Positions 54,680-63,599 of a stretch of DNA of 64,000 nt are shown here, piece after piece. Source of the stretch: Sphingobium yanoikuyae (lineage in GTDB: Bacteria > Pseudomonadota > Alphaproteobacteria > Sphingomonadales > Sphingomonadaceae). The notes beneath the pieces were generated by a model that had not been told where the DNA came from, did not search any database, and was given only the letters and a program-made list of their open reading frames with translations. Position 1 is the first letter of the stretch; every line of letters starts with the position of its first letter. The stretch lies in contig NZ_CP139979.1 of assembly GCF_034424525.1 (NCBI RefSeq), positions 3,001,001 to 3,065,000 on the forward strand, given 5' to 3'. The translations under genes were made by a program, and so were the position numbers.

Positions 54680-54696
54680 TCATGCGCGCCTTTGCT

Positions 54697-54717
54697 CCCC
54701 TCCCTTCCAGGGAGGGG
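54697..54717. repeat. Single arm of the palindromic repeat, copy 5
   Basis: One arm (CCCCTCCC..GGGAGGGG) followed by CCGGGGGTGGGTGCG and no second arm: a half-element next to the sulfotransferase stop. Confidence 0.75.
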
Positions 54718-54772
54718 CCGGGGGTGGGTGCGCCATGAAGCGGCCGCCTGCGCACGAGTGGGCAGACGCGCG

Positions 54773-56185
54773 CTAAGCCCCGCCATCCTCCCCCCGTCGC
54801 GGAAAGCGCACCCGGATATGCGTGCCCGCGCCACCCTCGACAATCTCCACCTGCGCGCCCATGCGCGACGCGGCAGACTGGACGATGGCAAGGCCCAGCC
54901 CCGTCCCCTCCGGCGCGCTGGCGCCGCCCACGCGGAAGAAGCGCTCGAACACCTTGTCGCGATGCTCCACCGCAATGCCGGGACCGTCGTCGCTGACCGT
55001 CATCAGGGTCGCGTCCTCGCCCTGCGCCAGCGCGATCGTCACCGTGCCGCCGGGCCGGTTATAGCGGATGCCATTGTCGACCAGATTGGCCAATATCTCG
55101 AACACCAGCGTGCGATGCGCCTCGACGCGATAGCTTTCCGCGTCCGACGCCTCCAGATTGAGTTCGACCTGCGCCTGGATCGCTTGGTTGATCAGCCGGT
55201 TGACCACCACCGCGCTCACTTCCTTCAGGTCCACCGTCTCCAGCGGCGGCGATGCCCCGGCTTCCTCGGCCCGCGCCAGCGCCAGCAACTGCGTCACCAG
55301 CCGCTCCAGCCGCTGCGCCGCATCGGCAATCTCGTCGAACGCCTCGCGCGATCCCCGGCGCGCCAGTTCTATCTGCACCTTCAGCACCGAAATCGGCGTG
55401 CGCATCTGGTGCGAGGCATCGGCGGTGAAACGACGGACGCCCCCCGTCGCCTGGTCCAGCTGGCGCAGCAGCCGGTTGAATGCCCGCGCCAATGGCCGCA
55501 ATTCGCTCGGCAGCGGCCCCGCATCCAGCGCCGAGAAATCGGGCCGCGCGCCGCCATCGCGCACCTCGACCGCGCGCCGCAGCCGCAGCAACGGCCGCAG
55601 GCTCCAGCCCAGCGCCGGCCGCAGCAGCAGGATCGCGACCCCCACCAGCGTCAGTTCGCCGATCAGCAGCGCGATCATCAGCCGGTGCATCAGCGCCCGC
55701 CGGTTATCCAGCGTCTCGGCCACCTGCACGATCACCGGGTCGGCGATCCGCGGCAGGCTGCGCTTCACCTCGCCGATGCGGATGTCCTGCCCGCGATACC
55801 GGGCAAAGCGGAACCGCGGCTGGTCGACCGGCATGGTCCGCGGATCGGGCGCGGGCAGATCGGCATAGCCGGTCAGCAACGTGCCGCCCACCGCGATCCG
55901 GTAATAGACATTGTCCCGCTCGCTATTCTCCAGCATGCCGAAGGCGGCGGGCGGCAGGTCCAGCGTCACCTCGCCCCGTTCCACCTGCACGGTTTCGGCG
56001 ATCGCGCCCAGCGCGCCGCCCAGCACCCGGTCGTTGGTCCGGCGGACCACGTCGGAAATCAGCGTCGCGCCGCCCACGCCGATGATCGCCGCCGCGCCCA
56101 GCATCGGTCCCAGCATCGCCGCCAGCAGGCGGGTGCGCAGGGCAATGGCCCGCCCCTCGCCCGATGGCCGTCCCTCATTGGGCAT
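54773..56185 (-). CDS. TctE-like sensor histidine kinase
   Basis: A 470-residue membrane kinase. Two membrane helices (about 20-45 and 168-188) enclose a ~120-residue periplasmic sensor like the 2CSK_N domain (residues about 50-165). HAMP-like segment, then the H-box FTADASHQMRTPI with His259, and the ATPase domain with LVDNGIRYNRP (N box), SDDGPGI (G1), and GTGLGLAIV (G2). Its start overlaps the regulator's stop by about 11 bases. TctE/BctE kinases respond to tricarboxylates through a periplasmic binding protein in other bacteria, which fits the divergent neighbours. Confidence 0.9.
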   Translation of the reverse strand: MPNEGRPSGEGRAIALRTRLLAAMLGPMLGAAAIIGVGGATLISDVVRRTNDRVLGGALGAIAETVQVERGEVTLDLPPAAFGMLENSERDNVYYRIAVGGTLLTGYADLPAPDPRTMPVDQPRFRFARYRGQDIRIGEVKRSLPRIADPVIVQVAETLDNRRALMHRLMIALLIGELTLVGVAILLLRPALGWSLRPLLRLRRAVEVRDGGARPDFSALDAGPLPSELRPLARAFNRLLRQLDQATGGVRRFTADASHQMRTPISVLKVQIELARRGSREAFDEIADAAQRLERLVTQLLALARAEEAGASPPLETVDLKEVSAVVVNRLINQAIQAQVELNLEASDAESYRVEAHRTLVFEILANLVDNGIRYNRPGGTVTIALAQGEDATLMTVSDDGPGIAVEHRDKVFERFFRVGGASAPEGTGLGLAIVQSAASRMGAQVEIVEGGAGTHIRVRFPRRGEDGGA

Positions 56186-56918
56186 CGAGCATATAGCCCA
56201 CGCCGCGCACCGTGCGGATGCCCGGCCCGTCGGGCGCCAGCTTGCCGCGCAGCCGGGTCACATGCACCTCGATCGCATTGCTGCCGACCGGCTCGTCAAA
56301 GCCGAACACCTCGCCGATCAGCAATTCGCGCGGCACCACCTGCCCGGCCCTGGTCGCCAGCGACTCGAGCACCGCCAGTTCGCGGCGGCGCAGGTCCAGC
56401 GCCCGTCCGGCGACATCGGCGGCCCCGGTCGATCGATTGATGGTCAGCGGCCCGACCGTGATTTCCGGGGTCGGATCGCCGCCCCGCCGCCGCCCCAGCG
56501 CCCGCACCCGCGCCTCCAGTTCCTGCGGCTCGAACGGCTTGCGCAGATAATCGTCGGCGCCCAGGTCCAGCCCCCGCACCCGGTCGTCCAGCGCATCGCG
56601 CGCGGTCAGCATCAGCACCGGCACTTTCTCGCCGCGCCGGCGCAATTCCGCCAAGACGGTGAAGCCGTCGATATCGGGCAGGCCCACGTCCAGTATCACC
56701 AGCGCATAGGGTTCCCCGCCCACCACCGCCAGCGCATCCTCGCCGGTCGCGACATGGTCCACCGCATGGCCGCCCGCCCGCAGCAGGGCTGCAATGCTGC
56801 GCGCCAGTGCGGCGTCATCCTCGATCATCAAAATCCGAATAGGGCACCCGATGCTGAAAGGTTGATGACAGCTTGGCTTCGTAACTGCCTCTCCCAATCC
56901 GACAGAAGAACGGAACAT
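56175..56918 (-). CDS. TctD-like OmpR-family response regulator
   Basis: Receiver domain RILMIEDDAALARSIAALL with phospho-acceptor Asp in VILDVGLPD, Lys in DDYLRKPF, and an OmpR winged-helix C-terminus (ELAVLESLATRAGQVVPRELL, then NAIEVHVTRLRGKL and TVRGVGYML). The start is uncertain: the first ATG in frame (56918) has no ribosome site, and the first conserved strand (RILMIEDD) would need a non-standard start near 56840 or the ATG at 56828 would cut into it. It pairs with the kinase downstream. Confidence 0.9.
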   Translation of the reverse strand: MFRSSVGLGEAVTKPSCHQPFSIGCPIRILMIEDDAALARSIAALLRAGGHAVDHVATGEDALAVVGGEPYALVILDVGLPDIDGFTVLAELRRRGEKVPVLMLTARDALDDRVRGLDLGADDYLRKPFEPQELEARVRALGRRRGGDPTPEITVGPLTINRSTGAADVAGRALDLRRRELAVLESLATRAGQVVPRELLIGEVFGFDEPVGSNAIEVHVTRLRGKLAPDGPGIRTVRGVGYMLDAQ

Positions 56919-56934
56919 GTGAGGAGCAGGGTCG

Positions 56935-58008
56935 ATGCGAAGGGTTATTCAGATAGTGGCGGCGCTGGCAAGCCTGTCCGTCACCAGCGCGACAGCGGTA
57001 GCGCAAAGGCCAACCGGCTATCCGCGTTCCTATGACGATCTGATCGGCGATGCCCGTGCCGAACGGCAGGTCATCGTCTATGCCAATGCCGACACGTCGG
57101 AAATGGCACCGGTCATCCTGGCGTTCCAGCGCCGCTATCCCGGCGTCACCGTCAGCTATTCCGACCTCGGGTCGAACGAGATGTTCCGCCGCTTCTCGAG
57201 CGAGGCGCGCAGCGGCCGGATGTCGGCCGACCTGGTCTGGTCGTCGGCGATGGACCAGCAGGTCAAGCTCATCAACGACGGCTTTGCCCAGGCCTATGCC
57301 AGCCCGGAAAAGCCCGCCCTGCCCGCCAATGCGGTGTGGAAGAATATGGGCTTTGGCGTCACCGCAGAGCCGATCGCCTATGTCTACAACAAGAAGGCGA
57401 TTGCCAATCCGCCGCGCAGCCATGCCGCGCTGGAGGCGATGCTGCGCAAGGATCGCAAGGCACTGATCGGCAAGGTCGCGACCTTCGATCCTGCCCGCTC
57501 GAACACCGGCTATCTCTATCTGACCCAGGATTATGCCATCACCCGCGACACCGGCTCGCTGGTCGAGGCGATGGCGGCGACCCGGCCGCAACTGCACATC
57601 ACCACCGAACCGATGCTGCGCGGCGTGGCCGAAGGCAAATTCTCGATCGCCTATAATGTGATCGGCTCCTACGCGCAGGAACGCGCCCGCCGCGACCCGC
57701 GCATCGGCGTCGTCTTTCCCGAAGATTATACCATCGTGATGTCGCGCATCGCCTTCATCGCGCGCGAGGCGCGGCATCCCGCCGCGGCCAAGCTGTTCCT
57801 CGACTTCCTCCTCTCGCGCGAAGGGCAATCGCTGCTCGCGCAACATAGCCTCTGGCCGGTGCGGACCGACATCAACGGCCGCCGCCTGCCCGCTGCCCAG
57901 GCCCGCCCGATCCGCGTCGGCCCGCAGCTTCTCGTCAATCTCGACCGCCTCACGCGCCAGCGCTTCCTGCGCGAATGGCAGGCGGCCCTTATTTCCGGAG
58001 CCCGATAA
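56935..58008 (+). CDS. Periplasmic solute-binding protein, Fe3+/iron-ABC-like, without permease
   Basis: A 357-residue exported binding protein: signal MRRVIQIVAALASLSVTSATAVAQ, then ARAERQVIVYANADTSEMAPVILAFQRRYPGVTV, SGRMSADLVWSSAMDQQVKLINDGFA and the hinge GFGVTAEPIAYVYNKK, as in the SBP_bac family with iron-binding members. No ABC permease or ATPase gene is in the window, and the next genes are a porin, a CitMHS carrier and an AbrB-type membrane protein. It may deliver a ligand to the TctE-like kinase, as BctC does to BctE in Bordetella, rather than drive ABC import. Confidence 0.85.
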   Translation: MRRVIQIVAALASLSVTSATAVAQRPTGYPRSYDDLIGDARAERQVIVYANADTSEMAPVILAFQRRYPGVTVSYSDLGSNEMFRRFSSEARSGRMSADLVWSSAMDQQVKLINDGFAQAYASPEKPALPANAVWKNMGFGVTAEPIAYVYNKKAIANPPRSHAALEAMLRKDRKALIGKVATFDPARSNTGYLYLTQDYAITRDTGSLVEAMAATRPQLHITTEPMLRGVAEGKFSIAYNVIGSYAQERARRDPRIGVVFPEDYTIVMSRIAFIAREARHPAAAKLFLDFLLSREGQSLLAQHSLWPVRTDINGRRLPAAQARPIRVGPQLLVNLDRLTRQRFLREWQAALISGAR

Positions 58009-58010
58009 GC

Positions 58011-59501
58011 ATGACCCATATGATGTTGCGCGGCGGTTGCGCCGCGCTGGCGCTGATCGCCGCCACGCCCGCGCTTGCCCAGACGCCCAGCGCCGATGAC
58101 CTGGCCGCACTGGTGAAGGCCCAGGCGGCCGAGATCGCCGCGCTCAAGGCCCGGCTCGACAAGATCGAGGGTCAGCAGGCCGCCGTCCAGGCGACCACGC
58201 CGCATGCCGCTTCGCAGACCGCACCGCAAATGGCCCAGCAGGATGCGGCCCAGCCGCTGGTCATCACCCCCTTCGCGCCACAGATCGTGCCGCCCGGCCC
58301 GGCCGATCTCGACGTGGCACAGGCCCGTGCGGTCGCTGCCAATCCGGCCGGCGTGACAACCGAATGGGGGGCAGGCCTGCCCGTCTTCCGATCGGCCGAC
58401 GGCGTCTTCACCTACAAGCCGCGCGGCCGCATCCTGGTCGACGTCAGTTCGACCATGGGGTCGAAATATGGCGGCCGCAACACGACGACGACCGGCATGC
58501 GCGCGCTGCGCCTGGGCCTGGAAGGCGGCGTCGGCCCGCATTTCTTCTACCAGTTCGAAAGCGATTTTTCGGAGAATGAGGTCGACATCGTCACCGCCTT
58601 CCTGGGCTATCGCAACAAGATCAGCAGCAAGGTCGATTATGACGTGCGCGCGGGGCACCTGTTCAACGACCGCGCCTTCGAAGGCAGCACCGGTTCGGAC
58701 TCCACCCCCTTCCTGGAACGGGGCGTGGTGTCGACCGCCATCATCCCGCAACGCGGCTTCTACGGCATCGGCATCATGGGCCGCATGTTCGGCCCCAACT
58801 GGCATGCCTCGCTCAGCGTGACCGGTGACCGCGTCGATGGCGAACAGGCGACCAATGACAGCCGTACCTTCAGCGGCCGTGCGCACTGGAACCCGATCAG
58901 GACCGATCGCTCGCTGCTCCATGTCGGCGGCTGGTTCTTCGACGAGGCCCTGTCCTCCGCCGCGACCACGCTCACCCGCAGCACCGTCATCGGCGGCCGC
59001 TTCAACGGCGCGGTCCGCGTCACCACCGGCGAACTGCTCGGCGGCCGCTCGACCACCGGCTATGGCGCGGAACTGGGCGGCTATGTCGGCGGCCTGTGGG
59101 TGATGGGTGAGGCCGGTCGCCGCATCGCGCGCCTCGACGGCGGACGCCCCAGCTTCGAAAGCAAGGCCTGGAGCCTGTCGAGCGGCCTGTTCCTGACAGG
59201 CGAACTGCCGCCCTACAACCCGCGCCTCGGCAGCTTCGGCCAGCCCAATGTGCTCGATCCCGTGCTGGACGGCGGCCTCGGCGCGATCGAGCTGACCGCC
59301 CGCTACGAAAATCTCGATTATACCGACCTGGTGCTGGGCGGCGACGGCTGGGCCGCGACGCTGGGCGTCAACTGGTATCTCAACAGCTTCACCCGGATCC
59401 AGCTCAACGGCATCCAGTGGCACACCAACAACCGCGCCGGCACCTACACGGGCGGCGATGACGGCCAGACCGTCAGCGCCCGTGTCGGCGTGACCTTCTG
59501 A
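58011..59501 (+). CDS. Outer-membrane porin with N-terminal coiled coil (OprO/P-like)
   Basis: A 496-residue porin. Signal peptide MMLRGGCAALALIAATPALAQ, then a coiled coil (DDLAALVKAQAAEIAALKARLDKIEGQQAA), then a beta barrel like phosphate-selective porin O/P: GRILVDVSSTMGSKYGGRNTTTTGMRALRLGLEGG, FFYQFESDFSENEVDIVTAFLGY, and the end VSARVGVTF. It follows the binding protein by two bases and precedes CitMHS, so it likely supplies the substrate of that carrier. GGAG lies in the end of the binding-protein gene. Confidence 0.87.
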   Translation: MTHMMLRGGCAALALIAATPALAQTPSADDLAALVKAQAAEIAALKARLDKIEGQQAAVQATTPHAASQTAPQMAQQDAAQPLVITPFAPQIVPPGPADLDVAQARAVAANPAGVTTEWGAGLPVFRSADGVFTYKPRGRILVDVSSTMGSKYGGRNTTTTGMRALRLGLEGGVGPHFFYQFESDFSENEVDIVTAFLGYRNKISSKVDYDVRAGHLFNDRAFEGSTGSDSTPFLERGVVSTAIIPQRGFYGIGIMGRMFGPNWHASLSVTGDRVDGEQATNDSRTFSGRAHWNPIRTDRSLLHVGGWFFDEALSSAATTLTRSTVIGGRFNGAVRVTTGELLGGRSTTGYGAELGGYVGGLWVMGEAGRRIARLDGGRPSFESKAWSLSSGLFLTGELPPYNPRLGSFGQPNVLDPVLDGGLGAIELTARYENLDYTDLVLGGDGWAATLGVNWYLNSFTRIQLNGIQWHTNNRAGTYTGGDDGQTVSARVGVTF

Positions 59502-59535
59502 TCCTCCTTCCTCCAGCCCCCTCAAGGACGCAGCG

Positions 59536-60837
59536 ATGAATCTTGCCCTGCTCGGCTTCCTGATGGTCGCCACCTTCATGACGCTGATCATGACCAAGCG
59601 GATGACGCCGCTGGTCGCGCTGATCGTCATCCCCTCGCTGTTCGGCGTGATCGCCGGTCAGGCCGCCGGCCTTGGCGACATGATGATCGACGGCATCAAG
59701 AATCTGGCGCCGACCGGCGTCATGCTGCTGTTCGCCATCCTCTTCTTCTCGACCATGACCGACACCGGCCTGTTCGACCCGCTGGTCGCCCGGCTGGTGA
59801 AGATCGTGCATGGCGATCCGCTGCTGATCCTCCTGGGCACGGTGGTGCTCTGCTCGATCGTCAGCCTCGACGGCGACGGGTCGACCACCTACATCATCAC
59901 CATCGCTGCGCTGCTTCCCCTCTACAAAAGGTTCGACATGAACCGGCTCTATCTCGTCTGCCTGCTGATGGTGACGAGCGGGATCATGAACCTGACCCCG
60001 TGGGGCGGGCCGACCGCCCGCGCCGCGAGCGCGCTGAAGCTGGACCCGGCCACCCTGTTCCTGCCGCTCATCCCCGGCATGATCGCCGGCCTCGCCTTCC
60101 TGCTCGGCCTCGCCTTCTGGTTCGGCATCAAGGAACGCCGGCGCCTCGGCAAGGTGCAGGCGCGCCAGTCGGTCGCCCCGTCGGACCTGGGCGTCTCGCA
60201 ATATCCCGAAGCGCGCCGGCCGCATTTGCGCTGGTTCAACGGCCTGCTGGTGGTGGCGCTGCTCGTCCTGCTGGTCTGGGGCGTGCTGCCGCTCTCGGTG
60301 CTGATGATGATCGCCTTCGCCATCGCCATGATCGTCAACTATCCCGGCGTCGCCCAGCAGAAGGAACGGATCGCCGCCCATGCCGGCAATGTCCTGTCGG
60401 TCGTGTCGCTGATCTTCGCCGCCGGCATCTTCACCGGCATCCTCGGCGGCACCGGCATGGTGGAGGCGATGAGCAAGGAAGTCGTCGGCGTCATCCCGCC
60501 CGCGCTCGGCCCCTATATGGCGCCGATCACCGCCCTGCTCTCCATGCCCTTCACCTTCTTCATCTCCAACGACGCCTTCTATTTCGGCATGCTGCCGATC
60601 CTTGCCGAAGCCGGCGCCCATTATGGCGTCGAACCGATGGCAATCGCCCGCGCCTCGCTGATGGGCCAGCCGGTCCATCTGCTCAGCCCGCTGGTCCCCT
60701 CCACCTATCTGCTGGTCAGCCTGGCGGGCGTGGACCTGGCCGATCATCAGCGCTTCACCCTGTTGCCCGCCGCCGCGGTCGGCATCGTCATGACCCTGGT
60801 CGGCATGATCGCCCTGGCCTTCCCCTTTGTCGCCTAG
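59536..60837 (+). CDS. CitMHS-family citrate/carboxylate carrier
   Basis: A 433-residue secondary transporter with about 12 helices. Family marks: LGFLMVATFMTLIMTKRMTPLVALIVIPSLFG, VMLLFAILFFSTMTDTGLFDPLV, LDGDGSTTYIITIAALLPLY, MNLTPWGGPTARAASAL, and PFTFFISNDAFYFGMLPILAEAGAHYGV. CitMHS proteins take up metal-citrate complexes with protons. The gene is expressed from the divergent TctDE-controlled region with the porin and binding protein. Confidence 0.92.
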   Translation: MNLALLGFLMVATFMTLIMTKRMTPLVALIVIPSLFGVIAGQAAGLGDMMIDGIKNLAPTGVMLLFAILFFSTMTDTGLFDPLVARLVKIVHGDPLLILLGTVVLCSIVSLDGDGSTTYIITIAALLPLYKRFDMNRLYLVCLLMVTSGIMNLTPWGGPTARAASALKLDPATLFLPLIPGMIAGLAFLLGLAFWFGIKERRRLGKVQARQSVAPSDLGVSQYPEARRPHLRWFNGLLVVALLVLLVWGVLPLSVLMMIAFAIAMIVNYPGVAQQKERIAAHAGNVLSVVSLIFAAGIFTGILGGTGMVEAMSKEVVGVIPPALGPYMAPITALLSMPFTFFISNDAFYFGMLPILAEAGAHYGVEPMAIARASLMGQPVHLLSPLVPSTYLLVSLAGVDLADHQRFTLLPAAAVGIVMTLVGMIALAFPFVA

Positions 60838-60841
60838 GGGT

Positions 60842-61885
60842 GTGGACACGCTTCTCCGCTTCCTGGCGGCGCTTGCCGTCGGGGCGGCCGGCGGCGCGCT
60901 TTTCTGGTCGATTCATGCGCCACTGCCCTGGGTGCTCGGATCGATGGCGGCCTGCGCGGTCGCCAGCGTCGCCGGTTTGCCGATTCAGGCTTCCGCCGCC
61001 ACCCGCCGCCCGATGGCGGCGGTGATCGGCGTGGTGCTGGGCAGCAGCTTTGGCCCGCATTTGTTGCCGCAGGCGCGCGACTGGATCATCCCGCTCGCCG
61101 CCCTGCCCTTCTTCCTCGCCACCGCGGCGCTGCTGTGCGTCACCTATTTCCGCAAGGTCGCGAAGTTCGATCCGGTCACCGCCTATTTCGCCGGCATGCC
61201 CGGCGGCATTGCAGAGATGGTGGTGATGGGGGCGGAGCGCGGCGCTGACGAACGCGCCATCGGCCTGATCCATGGCGCGCGCATCTTCCTCGTCGTCTTC
61301 ATCCTGCCCTTCCTGATCCGGCTCGATCATGCGCCGGTCGCGACCAGCGCCGTGACACCCGTGACCGGCGATGTCGCCAGCTGGCCACTGCTCTTCTGGG
61401 GGCTGGGCTGCGCGCTTCTGGGCCTGCTGATCGGCCGGCTGCTGCGCCTGCCGGCCTGGCATCTGGTCGGGCCGCTGGCGGTCAGCGCCGCCGTGCATAT
61501 GAGCGGCCTCGCCGATTTCCGCATTCCTGGCTGGGCGCTGGCCGCGGCACAGGTCGGCCTTGGCGCCACCATGGGCTGCCGCTTCGTCGGCCTGACGCTG
61601 AAGGAATTGCTGCGCATATTGGCGCTGGCGGCGGGGTCGACGGCGATCCTGCTGGCCGTCACCTTTGCCTGGGCGGCGGGGATCGGCACGCTTGCCGGGG
61701 TCGATCCGGTGCTGCTGACGCTCGCTTATTCGCCGGGCGGTCTCGCCGAAATGAGCATGGTCGCGCTCAGCCTGGCGCTGGAGCCGGGCGTCGTCGTCAT
61801 CCACCATCTGACCCGCGTCATCCTGGTGCTGATCGGCGCGCCGCTCGGCTTTGCCTCCATGGGAAGGAAGAGCGGGGCCGACTGA
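60842..61885 (+). CDS. AbrB-family (putative ammonia-monooxygenase-like) membrane protein
   Basis: About 347 residues, about 9-10 helices, with two symmetric halves each containing a PG-x-x-E motif: YFAGMPGGIAEMVVMG and AYSPGGLAEMSMVAL. This is the AbrB transporter family (not the AbrB DNA-binding protein), of unknown substrate. Start is uncertain: GTG at 60842 (after AGGGGT) or TTG at 60827, which would overlap the CitMHS stop. Close coupling to CitMHS suggests related carboxylate transport. Confidence 0.83.
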   Translation: MDTLLRFLAALAVGAAGGALFWSIHAPLPWVLGSMAACAVASVAGLPIQASAATRRPMAAVIGVVLGSSFGPHLLPQARDWIIPLAALPFFLATAALLCVTYFRKVAKFDPVTAYFAGMPGGIAEMVVMGAERGADERAIGLIHGARIFLVVFILPFLIRLDHAPVATSAVTPVTGDVASWPLLFWGLGCALLGLLIGRLLRLPAWHLVGPLAVSAAVHMSGLADFRIPGWALAAAQVGLGATMGCRFVGLTLKELLRILALAAGSTAILLAVTFAWAAGIGTLAGVDPVLLTLAYSPGGLAEMSMVALSLALEPGVVVIHHLTRVILVLIGAPLGFASMGRKSGAD

Positions 61886-61904
61886 TCGGCCCCGCCTTCT
61901 TATT
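61872..61904 (+). terminator. Hairpin terminator containing the AbrB-family stop codon
   Basis: GCGGGGCCGA (61872-61881) pairs perfectly with TCGGCCCCGC (61886-61895); the loop CTGA contains the TGA stop. A T-containing run CTTCTTATTT follows. Confidence 0.7.
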
Positions 61905-61939
61905 TGGAAATGCACCTCTGGCGCATCCGGTGCCGCATC

Positions 61940-61965
61940 GAAAATGCGCTCTCCCGCGCATTTTC
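61940..61965. repeat. Perfect hairpin repeat downstream of terC
   Basis: GAAAATGCGC (61940-61949) and GCGCATTTTC (61956-61965) with loop TCTCCC. It starts 11 bases beyond the terC stop on the minus strand. The GAAAA..TTTTC edges resemble the palindrome upstream of lysC. Confidence 0.6.
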
Positions 61966-61976
61966 CAAACCAGCTC

Positions 61977-62630
61977 TCAGAACAAGGTGATGAGGCCCGT
62001 GGCCGGGTCGATCGCCCCTTCATAGATCATCTTGCCGGCGACATAGAGGATCACGATCAGGCCGAAATAGGCGACCGCGCGATAGCGTTCGATCACGCGG
62101 GCCAGCAGGTTCGCCGCCACGCCCATCAGCGCCACCGACAGGACCAAGCCGATCACCAGGATGCCGGGATGCTCCCGCGCCGCGCCGGCCACCGCCAGCA
62201 CATTATCCAGGCTCATGCTGACATCGGCAATCGCGACCGCCCAGGCCGCCTGGGCAAAGCCCTTGGGCGCCGCCTTGCCGGCCATATGCTCGGCATCTTC
62301 CGGTTCGCCATGTGCGCGCAGCTCGCGCCACATCTTCCAGCCGACCCAGACCAGCAGCAGGCCGCCGGCAAAGACCAGGCCGACAAGCTGCATCAGCTGC
62401 GTGACCAGCAGGGCAAAGGCGATGCGCAGCACCAGCGCGGCGATCACGCCGATCGCGATCACCTTGCGCCGCGACGCCGGCGGCAGGCCGGCCGCCAGCG
62501 CGCCGACGACGATCGCATTGTCCGCCGCCAGCATGATGTCGATCAGCACGACCTGGCCAAAGGCGGCCAGCGCGGATGGAGAGCCGAGATTGGAAAAATC
62601 GGCGACTATGTGAGTCCAGATGTCGTTCAT
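61977..62630 (-). CDS. TerC-family membrane protein
   Basis: A 217-residue protein with about 7 helices. TerC motifs with Asp in the membrane: FGQVVLIDIMLAADNAIVVGALAAGL and AVAIADVSMSLDNVLAVAGA. Relatives (YceF/YkoY, Alx) export manganese or other divalent metals. AGAGGATTT precedes the ATG at 62630. No Mn (yybP-ykoY) riboswitch is apparent upstream. Confidence 0.92.
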   Translation of the reverse strand: MNDIWTHIVADFSNLGSPSALAAFGQVVLIDIMLAADNAIVVGALAAGLPPASRRKVIAIGVIAALVLRIAFALLVTQLMQLVGLVFAGGLLLVWVGWKMWRELRAHGEPEDAEHMAGKAAPKGFAQAAWAVAIADVSMSLDNVLAVAGAAREHPGILVIGLVLSVALMGVAANLLARVIERYRAVAYFGLIVILYVAGKMIYEGAIDPATGLITLF

Positions 62631-62747
62631 AAATCCTCTCGCCGTCCCGCAAGGCAACGACGTGAAGAACATCACCGCCGCAGCGAACAGCCTATTGGGT
62701 GTGAATTGGGCCGCCGCCGATTAGCGAAGCAGCCTGTCATCAACCTT

Positions 62748-63398
62748 TCAGCCGCGCTGTGCGGACATGGTGCGATGCCGCTGGCGCGGCTTGTTGAAGA
62801 AACGGATCGCCAGCCATCCCAGCAGCAGCGGCACCAGGCACAGGCCCAGCGCCATCATGGCGAAATGCTCCGCCTCGAAATCGAAATGGGTCAACCGGCC
62901 GCCGGCCAGATAGCCGGGCAGCAGCAGCGCCGGCACCCACAACAGGGCGGACAGGATATTGGCGATCTGAAACGGGCCATGCGGCATCTTCACCACGCCC
63001 GCGACCACCGGCACGGTCGAACGGACCGGCCCCAGGAAGCGGCCAAGCAGCACCGAGATGAAGCCATAGCGGCGAAAGAAGAGCCGCGCCCGCGCAAAGG
63101 CCAGCCGATGCCCGCGCAGCCAGCGATGGCGATAGATGGCCGGCCCGACCGACCGCCCCAGCGTATAGGATACCCAGTCGCCCAGGATCGCGCCGAACAC
63201 GGCGCAGGCGAACACCGGCGCCGGATCGACCAGCCCCGCCCCGATCAGCCCGCCGACCGCGATCATCGTGGCGATCGCCGGCACGAACAGCCCGATCACC
63301 ACCAGCGATTCGAAAAAGGCCAGCACGCCGATGATCGGCCCGCTCCACCAGCCATAGCGGGTAATCATGTCCAGGATGAGATCAGACAGGTCAGACAT
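62748..63398 (-). CDS. DedA/SNARE-associated-family membrane protein
   Basis: A 216-residue DedA/VTT-fold protein: RYGWWSGPIIGVLAFFESLVVIGLFVPAIATMIAVGGLIG, GAILGDWVSYTLGRSVG, and FISVLLGRFLGPVRSTVPVVAGVVKMPHGPF, including the conserved Gly-Arg and Arg of the family. Some DedA proteins flip undecaprenyl phosphate. It lies upstream of terC on the same strand, 117 bases apart. Confidence 0.93.
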   Translation of the reverse strand: MSDLSDLILDMITRYGWWSGPIIGVLAFFESLVVIGLFVPAIATMIAVGGLIGAGLVDPAPVFACAVFGAILGDWVSYTLGRSVGPAIYRHRWLRGHRLAFARARLFFRRYGFISVLLGRFLGPVRSTVPVVAGVVKMPHGPFQIANILSALLWVPALLLPGYLAGGRLTHFDFEAEHFAMMALGLCLVPLLLGWLAIRFFNKPRQRHRTMSAQRG

Positions 63399-63599
63399 GC
63401 TCGATCAACGCACCAACAGGGAAGGAGTCGCAACCTAGGGCGATCCGATGAGCCTTTGGTTAACCGATGGACGAGTTGTTTCCTGTCTGCGGCCGGACGG
63501 ATGCTGTCAATGATAGTTTCTCAACCGATCCCGCCATGGCTTTGCATTTCCCGACAAACGGCTAGAAACCAGTCGCTTGCCACGAAAGGGCCATGACAT

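Noticed and set aside
56935-58008. An iron ABC transporter system around the solute-binding protein
   Set aside because: No permease or ATPase gene occurs in the cluster; neighbours are a porin and secondary carriers.
62631-62747. Possible manganese (yybP-ykoY) riboswitch upstream of terC
   Set aside because: The conserved GGGGAGUAGC-type core is not found in the region on the minus strand.
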